Source of the DNA: CAWKDG01 sp963848355
Lineage (GTDB): Bacteria; Actinomycetota; Acidimicrobiia; Acidimicrobiales; UBA8190
DNA: 64,000 nt
Assembly: GCA_963848355.1 (NCBI GenBank)
Contig: CAWKDG010000001.1
Span: 310,001-374,000 of the forward strand
Direction: 5' to 3'
Below, piece after piece: positions 42,088 through 49,245 of the stretch; positions within the stretch are counted from its first letter, which is position 1, and each line of letters opens with the position of its first letter. The notes beneath the pieces were generated by a model. It did no database searches. It was given only the letters and a program-made list of their open reading frames with translations, and was not told the origin of the DNA. A program made the position numbers and the translations under genes.

Positions 42088-43503
42088 TCATCCAGCCGGG
42101 GCCTGCCCCAGGGTGACCGAGATCGTCTTCTTGCTCTGGCCCCGCCACAGCGTGAGCGAGGCCGTGCTCCCCACAGCGGAGGCCTGGACGTCGGTGGTCA
42201 GGTTCAGAGCCGAGTTCACGGCCTTGCCGTTGTAGGAGACGATCACGTCGCCCTGTTCGATCCCGGCGTTGTCGGCCGGTGATCCGGACTCGACGGACAC
42301 GACGACGGCTCCCTCGGACGGCACGAAGCCGTAGGCCTGCTGGATCTGGCTCGTGTCGTCCTCCACCTCCACACCGATGTACGCCTTGGAGGCGTGGGTG
42401 GTCCCCCCTTGGCGCAGCTGCGCCAGCAGACCCTGGATCGTCGAGGCGGGAATGGCGAATCCGATGTTCTGGGCCGGGGCGTTGCCCTCGCTCGACGAGG
42501 CCACGGCCGTGTTCATCCCGATGACCTGCCCGGCGGAGTCGACGAGCGCCCCCCCGGAGTTGCCCGAGTTGATGGCGGCATCGGTCTGGATGATGTTGGT
42601 GAGGGTCTCGGTCGTCTCCCCGGTGCTGTCCCCGGCCTGTACCGTCCGGCCCGTGGCCGAGACGATCCCCGAGGTGACCGTGGGCGTCCCGGCCGACAGG
42701 CCGAGAGCGTTACCGACGGCGATCACGGCATCGCCCACTTCGAGCTGCTGCGAGTCGCCGAAGGTGATGGCCTGAAGGTTCGACGGCGGCGAGTCGATCT
42801 TGAGCAGGGCGACGTCGCTGCTCGGGTCGGCACCGATCAGGGTCGTGGGAAGGGCCTTGGTCTGGCCGTAGAGGGTGACGGTGATCGTCGTGGCCCCGGC
42901 GATCACGTGATTGTTGGTGACGACCTCGCCGTCGGTCGAGATGATCATGCCCGTTCCCTGATCCTCCTGCGTGCCACCGCCCACGCTTCCGAACAGGCCC
43001 TCGGCGCTGCTCGAAGCCGGACCCTTGGCGTCGATCGAGACCACCTCGGGCAGGATCTGCCTCACGATGGCGGGGATCGAGGCGTTGCCGGCGAGGGCCG
43101 GGCCGGGACTGGCGGAGCCCACCTTGATCGAGGCCGTGCCCGTCGGAGTGCTCCCTGTTCCCACCGCCTCGGCGATGCCGGCGCCCACCGCACCGCCGAC
43201 GAGTGCCGCCACCACGGCGACGACGAGCCAGCCGGGCGACGACCGTCCCGTCGGGGGCCCCGGCGGGGCGACGGCGGATCCGGGCCAGGCGGGGGGCAGG
43301 CCGCCGCCGTACGGGGGCACCACCGGAGGCGGGGCAGCCACCGGAGGAGGGGCCGACGGCGGAGGCCAGCCTGTCCCCGTCGGCGGTGTCGGCGGCGGGA
43401 CGTCAGCGGGGGCCGGGACCGAGAGGTCGTGTGCGCCCAGAGAGGGTGGCGGCGGCGGGGTCCCGGGCTCGGTGCTCGCAGGCTCCTGTTGCTCGTCGTC
43501 CAC
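42088..43503 (-). CDS. HtrA/DegP-like membrane serine protease with PDZ domain
   Basis: 471-aa envelope protease, GTG start. Residues 1-90 are cytoplasmic and Pro-rich. One membrane helix follows (GWLVVVAVVAALVGGAVGAG). The trypsin-like domain has catalytic His in EVVTNNHVIAGA, Asp in SSDVALLKIDS and Ser in NSGNSGGALVDSAG, and residues about 360-465 form a PDZ domain (GAVVVSVESGSPADNAGIEQ, GDVIVSYNGKAV). It degrades or refolds misfolded proteins outside the membrane. Actinobacteria carry several such HtrA paralogues. Confidence 0.94.
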   Translation of the reverse strand: MDDEQQEPASTEPGTPPPPPSLGAHDLSVPAPADVPPPTPPTGTGWPPPSAPPPVAAPPPVVPPYGGGLPPAWPGSAVAPPGPPTGRSSPGWLVVAVVAALVGGAVGAGIAEAVGTGSTPTGTASIKVGSASPGPALAGNASIPAIVRQILPEVVSIDAKGPASSSAEGLFGSVGGGTQEDQGTGMIISTDGEVVTNNHVIAGATTITVTLYGQTKALPTTLIGADPSSDVALLKIDSPPSNLQAITFGDSQQLEVGDAVIAVGNALGLSAGTPTVTSGIVSATGRTVQAGDSTGETTETLTNIIQTDAAINSGNSGGALVDSAGQVIGMNTAVASSSEGNAPAQNIGFAIPASTIQGLLAQLRQGGTTHASKAYIGVEVEDDTSQIQQAYGFVPSEGAVVVSVESGSPADNAGIEQGDVIVSYNGKAVNSALNLTTDVQASAVGSTASLTLWRGQSKKTISVTLGQAPAG

Positions 43504-43708
43504 CGTCGATGCTCCTGTCGATAGGGCTGAGGTGCTCGGCGTCGATTCGGCTTGGCGTCGCCGGCCATTGCCACATTAGAGAGGGCGCTGGCGCCGGTGG
43601 CGCGCACGGGGCTGAATTCTCAGGACCTCCACAGCCTCTCGGCCTGCCCATCGACGCCTGGCCGAAAACTCGCAGGTCACATTGTTCTCAAACTGCCACT
43701 GTCGGCGG

Positions 43709-43714
43709 TAGCGT
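43709..43714 (+). promoter_or_regulatory. -10 element (TAGCGT)
   Basis: TAGCGT ends 11 nt before the ATG at 43725. The mRNA would have a leader of only about 4 bases. No ribosome site is seen. Confidence 0.4.
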
Positions 43715-43724
43715 GGTCGCTCGG

Positions 43725-45104
43725 ATGTCTCGCAGAATCGATATCGAGCTGACCAGCCGTCGCGACGACGGATCGTGGACGTGGCGCGCCCCGGGGGCCC
43801 GCCAGCCCAAGGGCTCGCTCGAGGGCAATCTCGTTCCCGCCGTGGCCAAGGTGGGCGACGTCCTGCGGGCGGAGGCCGACTTCGAGCTCGAGGGCATCAC
43901 CGTGATCGCCGTCCACGCTCCGCGGGCCGAGGAGAGCGACGGCGGGGGGAGGCAACGGATCGAGGTCCTGGGGTCGGGCCGGGACAAGATCGACGGGGTC
44001 TCTGTCTCCCTCGTGCCCGGCAGTCGCCGCGATCGCGACGACGGGGATCACGAACGACGGCCCCGACGGAACTCGGCCGATCGCGGCGCGGCCCGGACGG
44101 GCCCGACGCGACCGACGCCCGGTCGCGGCGGAGGTACCGGCCGGGACGACCGATCGGGTGGTGCCGACGGAGGCCGGGCCCGGACACCGGAACGGACCCG
44201 ACCGAGCCGGGGCCCCGAGGCGGGGCGCCCGCGAAGCGGCGGCGATCCCACACGACGTCCCGAGCGCAACGGCGGGGACCGCGTGGCGGGGGGTGCCCCG
44301 CGCGATGACCGGGCGCCGCGGCGCGATCGTCCCCGGCGCGCCGAACCGGTGACCACCCATCGCAATGCGGCGCTGGCGGCCCTGAGCCCCGAGCAGATCC
44401 CCGTGGCCGAGCAGCTGCTGCGCGGCGGGATCCCCGCCGTCCGTCAGGCCATCGACGAGCAGAACGCCCGCGCCCGGTCCGAGGGCCGGGCCGAGGTGTC
44501 GCCCCAACCGCTTCTCACCATGGCCGAAGAACTCCAGCCCCGCATGAGCCTGGCCGCCTGGAAGGACCGTGCCGTGGCCCTGCGCGCCGCCGGTCGCGAG
44601 GCTCCCTTGCGCGAGATGCGTTCGGTCGTGGCCGGCGCGTCCACCGTGTCCCTCGACGAAGAGGCGCGCGAGCTCGTCGGCGCGTTGCGCGAAGCCTTGG
44701 ACTCGAGGGTGACGGCTCTGCGTGAGGCGTGGCTGGCCCGCGTCCTCACCGCTCTCGACGACGGCCGCGTCGCCGATGCTCTGCGTGTGGCCGCCCGCCC
44801 CCCCGAGCCCACGGCGCGGGTTCCGGCCGACCTGGCCGTCCGCTTGGCCGACACCGCCGGGACCACCATGGCCCCCACGATGGCCGAAGCCTCGTGGATC
44901 GACCTTCTCGACGCCGTCATCAAGTCGCCTGTGCGCCGGACGGTGAAGCCGACCGGACTGCCGCCCGACCCCAGCCCCGAGCTCCTGACCGCGGCGCGCC
45001 ACGCGGCGGGACTCGTTCCGGAACTGGCCCGCCTGCTGGGCCTGCCCATCCCGCCCCCGCCCGGTCCGCGTCGGGCCGGGGCCGTCGCCGCCCGCCGTAG
45101 CTGA
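43725..45104 (+). CDS. Hypothetical protein with Arg/Gly-rich disordered linker
   Basis: 459 aa, three parts. Residues 1-100: a compact beta-rich domain (RRIDIELTSRRDDGSWTWRA, VGDVLRAEADFELEGITVIA) that could be an OB-like fold. Residues about 105-215: a low-complexity Arg/Gly/Asp/Pro segment (RRDRDDGDHERRPRR, GRGGGTGRDDRSGGADGGR) like RGG-type RNA-binding linkers. Residues 220-459: alpha-helical (ALSPEQIPVAEQLLRGGIPA, LREALDSRVTALREAWLARV). I do not know a named family; it looks lineage-specific. An RNA- or ribosome-associated role is inference from composition. Confidence 0.75.
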   Translation: MSRRIDIELTSRRDDGSWTWRAPGARQPKGSLEGNLVPAVAKVGDVLRAEADFELEGITVIAVHAPRAEESDGGGRQRIEVLGSGRDKIDGVSVSLVPGSRRDRDDGDHERRPRRNSADRGAARTGPTRPTPGRGGGTGRDDRSGGADGGRARTPERTRPSRGPEAGRPRSGGDPTRRPERNGGDRVAGGAPRDDRAPRRDRPRRAEPVTTHRNAALAALSPEQIPVAEQLLRGGIPAVRQAIDEQNARARSEGRAEVSPQPLLTMAEELQPRMSLAAWKDRAVALRAAGREAPLREMRSVVAGASTVSLDEEARELVGALREALDSRVTALREAWLARVLTALDDGRVADALRVAARPPEPTARVPADLAVRLADTAGTTMAPTMAEASWIDLLDAVIKSPVRRTVKPTGLPPDPSPELLTAARHAAGLVPELARLLGLPIPPPPGPRRAGAVAARRS

Positions 45105-45118
45105 GCCTGCCCGACGAC

Positions 45119-45544
45119 TCAGACGAGCACGCCGTGCTCGAGGAGGAACGCCTCGAGACCTTCGACCAAGGTGAGGGTGGCCACCCGGGCCCGGGGCACC
45201 CAGGCGACGGCCGCCGCGTCCCCACCGGCTTTCGGTGTGCGGTCCCCCGTGACCGTGACGGCGAAGTCGAGGATCACGAAGTGGTACCCCTCGGCGCGTC
45301 GCTCGGCCCAGCCGACGAGGGGCCCGCAGCGGACCTCCAGCGCCGTCTCTTCGCGTACTTCGCGCTCGACGGCGGCGGTGACCGACTCACCCGGTTCGAC
45401 GCGACCCCCCGGGACCGTCCACGACCCCACCGCCGGCGGCGTGGCCCGCTGCACCATCAGCAGTGCATCCTCCACCACGGCGATGCCACCGACGGCCACC
45501 ACCGGCACGGACGGTGGTGGGGATGGCTGCGCCGCGTTGCTCAC
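45119..45544 (-). CDS. NUDIX hydrolase
   Basis: 141 aa. The Nudix box is complete, beginning GGRVEPGESVTAAVEREV and continuing REETALEV (G-x5-E-x7-REUxEExGU). ADP-ribose, 8-oxo-dGTP or similar nucleoside diphosphate derivatives are typical substrates; none can be chosen here. Its GTG overlaps the stop of the upstream GNAT gene (GTGA), so the two are coupled. Confidence 0.93.
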   Translation of the reverse strand: MSNAAQPSPPPSVPVVAVGGIAVVEDALLMVQRATPPAVGSWTVPGGRVEPGESVTAAVEREVREETALEVRCGPLVGWAERRAEGYHFVILDFAVTVTGDRTPKAGGDAAAVAWVPRARVATLTLVEGLEAFLLEHGVLV

Positions 45545-46017
45545 TGCAGGGATCGGTGCATGGTGAGCAGTCGGGCCTTGAACCCCGACTCCTCGAGGAA
45601 GTTCTTGGTGGCCCGGTCCCCGGGGAGCGCCGTGACGTCCACGCCACGACAGCCCGATGACGTGAACCAGGCCACGAGATCGTCGAACAGGGCACGGCCG
45701 ACGCCGACACCACGCGCCCCGGGCTCCACGTAACAGGCGTCGACGATCCCGAGCGAGGTCTCACCCACGGCGTCTATCCGCCCCAGGGCCAGGCCCACCA
45801 CGGCGGCGTCGACCGTGCCGACGAGCACACGACGCCGACTATCGGCGATCAGGCGATCGAGACCGCCCGGGCGCAGGAGGGCCTTGGCCACGAGCCCCGT
45901 CTCGCGCCGGGCGAAGAGGGCGCCACCGCGGACCTCCTGGAGAGAGTCGAGCGCCTGTCGGCACAGCTCCCCGCAGCGGTCGGCATCGCCGGGCACCGCC
46001 ACCCTGGCTGCTTCCAC
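45541..46017 (-). CDS. GNAT-family N-acetyltransferase
   Basis: 158 aa, GTG start. The acetyl-CoA-binding motif A reads DACYVEPGARGVGVGRALFD (R/Q-x-x-G-x-G/A form), preceded by VGTVDAAVVGLALGRID and followed by VDVTALPGDRATKNFLEESG (motif B). Acceptor unknown. It follows the 177-aa protein on the same strand by 36 bases and overlaps the NUDIX gene. Confidence 0.9.
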   Translation of the reverse strand: MEAARVAVPGDADRCGELCRQALDSLQEVRGGALFARRETGLVAKALLRPGGLDRLIADSRRRVLVGTVDAAVVGLALGRIDAVGETSLGIVDACYVEPGARGVGVGRALFDDLVAWFTSSGCRGVDVTALPGDRATKNFLEESGFKARLLTMHRSLQ

Positions 46018-46052
46018 GACCGTGCCGCCGGGCCCCGCTCCGGTCGTCGCCG

Positions 46053-46586
46053 CTACTCGGCGTCGACGCCGGCCAGGAGCTGCTCGACCCGGTTGAGAAT
46101 CGTCCGGCGGTGCCGGTGCGATTGCTCATGGGCACGGACGTCGACCAATTCGGCCTGTGACAGACCGGCCAGGCGCTGGACGACCTGCGACGCCGACAGG
46201 CTGTCGTAACCAGGGATGGCCAGAGGTCGCAGAGAGCCGTTGCCGTTGACCTGGGACCCCGAGGTCGCCACGGTCGACGCGGCGGCCGGCGCCGGCGCGT
46301 ACTGCGGCGCCGGAGGGCTCTGGACCTCGGGCTCCGACGGGGGGCGGTCGGCCGCGGTGGCAGACGGCTTCGACATCCGCTGGCTCGCCATCTGGCCGAG
46401 CTGACGACGCCCCATCTGGACGGCCACCTGTCCGACCAGGCGCGCCGTCCGCACCTGACCCTCCAGATGGTTGCGGCCCTTGTCCACCAGCTTCGGGAAC
46501 TCCTCGGCCGCCGTCAGGGCCAGTCCGGCAGGCCCGAAGACGATCAGATCGAGGATGCGTTCCGCCGGCGACCTGTTCTCAGCCAC
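46053..46586 (-). CDS. Hypothetical protein, lipid-droplet-associated-like
   Basis: 177 aa in three parts. The N-terminal region (AERILDLIVFGPAGLALTAA, then EEFPKLVDKGRNHLEGQVRT) resembles actinobacterial proteins annotated as lipid-droplet associated. The middle is a Pro/Ala-rich linker. The C-terminal domain (LAIPGYDSLSASQVVQRLAG, VDVRAHEQSHRHRRTILNRV) looks like a small conserved helical hairpin seen in other actinobacterial proteins; I recall it as a DUF but cannot verify the number. Function unknown. Confidence 0.75.
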   Translation of the reverse strand: MAENRSPAERILDLIVFGPAGLALTAAEEFPKLVDKGRNHLEGQVRTARLVGQVAVQMGRRQLGQMASQRMSKPSATAADRPPSEPEVQSPPAPQYAPAPAAASTVATSGSQVNGNGSLRPLAIPGYDSLSASQVVQRLAGLSQAELVDVRAHEQSHRHRRTILNRVEQLLAGVDAE

Positions 46587-46619
46587 GTCCCCGCCTCCTC
46601 GCGTCCGGCACCGACACGC

Positions 46620-47111
46620 TCACACGCAGTCCCGGCACAAGCCCTTGGCCCGGTCGGCCAATTGGCTGGCGTTCTTCACGAGAAAGCACGAGCTGCAGAC
46701 GAACTCGTCGGGTTGCTTGGGCAGGACCCGTTCCGAGATCTCGGACCGGTCGTCGGGCTCGGCCACCTCCTCGTCCTCGACCTCCTCCTCTTCGACGACG
46801 AGGCGCTCCTTCAGGATCTCGTCCAGGCTGGCCTCGACGTCCTCGTCGTCGACCTCCTCCTCGTCCTCCTCGGCCTCCTCGGCTGCCGCCGGGGCCGGAG
46901 TGGGGGCGGGGGCCTTGGCCGCGGGTATCACCACCGGGTCCACGTCGACGATGTCGTCGACGAGCTCGTCCACCAGGTCGTCCACCAGGTCGTCGTCATC
47001 GACCAGGGGGTCGGCGAGATCGTCATCGATCAGCTCGTCGTCGGCCAGATCCTCGAGCTCGACACCCTCGAGCTCGTCAGGTTCTGTCACTTCATCCAGG
47101 TCGTCGGCCAT
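46620..47111 (-). CDS. Very acidic DUF4193-like protein with C-terminal zinc motif
   Basis: 163 aa. Residues 1-110 are almost entirely Asp/Glu/Val/Leu (DDLADPLVDDDDLVDDLVDE) with an Ala/Pro linker, and must be disordered or partner-folded. The end has CSSCFLVKNASQL and GLCRDCV, two CxxC knuckles. That matches DUF4193-type actinobacterial proteins (EFxCSSCFLVxxxSQL). The acidic arm could bind a basic partner such as a ribosomal protein or a nucleoid protein; no function is proven. Confidence 0.8.
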   Translation of the reverse strand: MADDLDEVTEPDELEGVELEDLADDELIDDDLADPLVDDDDLVDDLVDELVDDIVDVDPVVIPAAKAPAPTPAPAAAEEAEEDEEEVDDEDVEASLDEILKERLVVEEEEVEDEEVAEPDDRSEISERVLPKQPDEFVCSSCFLVKNASQLADRAKGLCRDCV

Positions 47112-47498
47112 CTGTACCCTTCGCGAGGTCGTCTGACGCGCGGGAGCATATCTGCTCCGATCGACGTTCCAGACCACCCGAGCAGGCACGGGTGGGCGGG
47201 CACAGGGGGGCGTACCCGAGGCTCGGTGCGTGATGAGGGCGGTAGGGCCCGGGGACCTTTGGTGCCGTCTCCACGTCACGGTCGTGTCCGCCGTCGTGAT
47301 CGTGGGACGTTCTCTACTCAGCCCCTCGGGCCACCCTTCCGCCTCTCACAGCATCCCCCCCTTCGAGCTCGATCCGGCCGGGGACCACCGGTGTGCCGTC
47401 GGGGCGTCTGGGACTGGCCGCAGATTACGCCGTCGGATGCCGAGCGCGTCAAGCGTCATTCGTGAGGGCCCACCAGGTACTTTGCGCGTCGTCCCTGG
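47112..47498. other. Intergenic region without a gene
   Basis: 387 bases between thyX and the acidic-protein gene, both leftward. No frame has coding character. On the minus strand TTGACG (47452-47447) and TAATCT (47427-47422) are 19 bases apart. That is a possible but slightly wide -35/-10 pair that would leave a ~300-nt leader. No tRNA or known RNA is recognised. Confidence 0.35.
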
Positions 47499-49175
47499 TC
47501 ACGGCTCCAGTGGTTTTCCTGGCCAAACACCGGCCGAGCAGGCGGCCGTCGACACCTCGGGGAGGGCGGCTGTTCGGCGAGCTTCGGCCCGTCTCTCGGC
47601 GTCGAGCCGCTCGAGCTCGTGCTCGCCGTGATCCACGAAGGTCATGGCGTCGGCGATGAGGTGGTGGCCGGCACGCTCGGCAATGAGACGGTGCATCTCC
47701 TGGACCACGCGTCGGTACACGGGATGTCCCTGCTGACCCGAGCGCAATTCGAGGACGTGCATCGCCTCGCGCGCGTTCATCTGCATGACATAGCGGATGC
47801 GGAAGGCCAGGGCCACGGCGTAGGACGCCTGATGGGGAAACGTCGGCGCCATCGTCTCGTAGAGGTCCTGACAGCGCGACAACGAGGACTCGAACTCCTC
47901 GGTGAGTCCGGCCTCGCCCACGATCTCTGGTACGTCGTAGCCCAGCGACGGCGCCAACGGCTGCCATTCGATGCTCAGCATCCGATGGCGCTGGAGGTCA
48001 CGGAAAGCCCCGTAGTCGGACACGATGTCGAAGCGGTAGTCCGTCCGTTCGAAGGCGCGTCCGGGTCGTTGCCGGCGATTCGTCCGCTCCCCCACGTAGG
48101 CCCGCACGATGGAGCGCCGGTCATCGGCCCCGAGGGCCCGGACCCGGCGCAGAGCCTCGGATTCGGGCACGGTCATGTGGGGAAAGCACATGGCGGCGAT
48201 GACCTTGTCCTCACCCTCGGGATCCCAGTCGTCGAGCGTGACGAGGGCGGGCGCCTGCTCCCCGGTCTCGTGGCCGTCGGGCCACAACCGGGCCACCTCG
48301 TCGCCGGTGTCGGCCCGGGTGGAGGCGAGGTAGTCGGACCACGCCCCGCCGCGATCGGGAAGATCGACGCGCTGGAGGAACGAGGGGATGACCTTGCGCA
48401 ACTCGATCAGCATGAGATCGGCGTAGCGTCTCGCTTCCGGTAGCGGGTGCGAGCGCATGCGCAGCAGGAGCATCTCGTAGGCCTGGCCCGTGCCGTAGAT
48501 CCCGACGTTCGACAAGGCGCCGGCGGGCAACAACCCGCGCAGCGCGTCGAGCGCCTTGGCCCGTATCGACTGGCGGTGGACGAAGTCCGAGTCGCTCGGC
48601 TGACGGGGAAAGCGCCGGACGAGCCACGCCTGGAGCTCCGGGAGCAACGACGCGTAGGTGTCGAACATGCGGTCCATCTCGCCCACGTAACGCGCTCCCA
48701 GTGGCGAGTCGAGGACGTCAGGATCGCGGTAGTAGCGGTAATGGCCCGTCGCCAGTCGGGAGTCGTAGACGATGTAGCGGGTCGACTGCTCCAGATAGGC
48801 CATGAGGCGACCCCACTCGAGCACCTTCGTCAAGATGTTCGACGCCTGCTCGCACGCCAGGTGGACTCCTCCGAGCTGCGCCACGGAATCGTCGCCGTAT
48901 TCGAAGAAGACACGCTCGTACAGCTCCTCGGCGCGGCGCAGTCCCATGGTGGCGTCCACGCCGGCGTCGCCGCTCACATCGAGGTCGCCGACGAATTCGT
49001 CGAGGAACAGCCGACGCAGGCTCTTGCCCGATCGCGAGTACCGGGCGAAGAGGGCGCCCTTGACCACTTCAGGTAGGTTGACCAGGGCAAAGACGGGACC
49101 TTCGAGATTCGTGACGTAGGGCCGGAGGACCTCGGCCTCGTCGTCGGTGAACGTCTCGTCGGCATAGGGGAACAT
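47499..49175 (-). CDS. thyX: Double-length FAD-dependent thymidylate synthase (ThyX-like)
   Basis: Flavin-dependent methylation of dUMP to dTMP is the family role. At 558 aa it is about twice the usual 220-250. Two ThyX-like halves are visible: residues ~1-260 with LACEQASNILTKVLEWGRLM and LEQSTRYIVYDSRL (no RHR signature), and ~300-530 with VGERTNRRQRPGRAFERTDY, FRDLQRHRMLSIEWQPLAPS and RIRYVMQMNAREAMHVLELR. The canonical motif is RHRxxSxxxxSxR; here RHRMLS is kept but the following Ser/Arg context is changed. No thyA is in the window. Whether it makes dTMP or is a specialised homologue is not settled. Confidence 0.82.
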   Translation of the reverse strand: MFPYADETFTDDEAEVLRPYVTNLEGPVFALVNLPEVVKGALFARYSRSGKSLRRLFLDEFVGDLDVSGDAGVDATMGLRRAEELYERVFFEYGDDSVAQLGGVHLACEQASNILTKVLEWGRLMAYLEQSTRYIVYDSRLATGHYRYYRDPDVLDSPLGARYVGEMDRMFDTYASLLPELQAWLVRRFPRQPSDSDFVHRQSIRAKALDALRGLLPAGALSNVGIYGTGQAYEMLLLRMRSHPLPEARRYADLMLIELRKVIPSFLQRVDLPDRGGAWSDYLASTRADTGDEVARLWPDGHETGEQAPALVTLDDWDPEGEDKVIAAMCFPHMTVPESEALRRVRALGADDRRSIVRAYVGERTNRRQRPGRAFERTDYRFDIVSDYGAFRDLQRHRMLSIEWQPLAPSLGYDVPEIVGEAGLTEEFESSLSRCQDLYETMAPTFPHQASYAVALAFRIRYVMQMNAREAMHVLELRSGQQGHPVYRRVVQEMHRLIAERAGHHLIADAMTFVDHGEHELERLDAERRAEARRTAALPEVSTAACSAGVWPGKPLEP

Positions 49176-49184
49176 GCCCGGGCA

Positions 49185-49190
49185 ACACTA
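49185..49190 (-). promoter_or_regulatory. -10 element (TAGTGT) for thyX
   Basis: On the minus strand TAGTGT ends 10 nt before the thyX ATG (49175), so the mRNA leader would be only a few bases. Confidence 0.4.
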
Positions 49191-49245
49191 CGGCTGGCCC
49201 GCGGCGGAGGTGGCGGACCCCGGCCAGCCAGGACCGGAATCTCGG

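Noticed and set aside
47112..47498. Structured RNA (tmRNA, RNase P or riboswitch) before the acidic-protein gene
   Set aside because: No conserved core motifs of these RNAs could be recognised on either strand.
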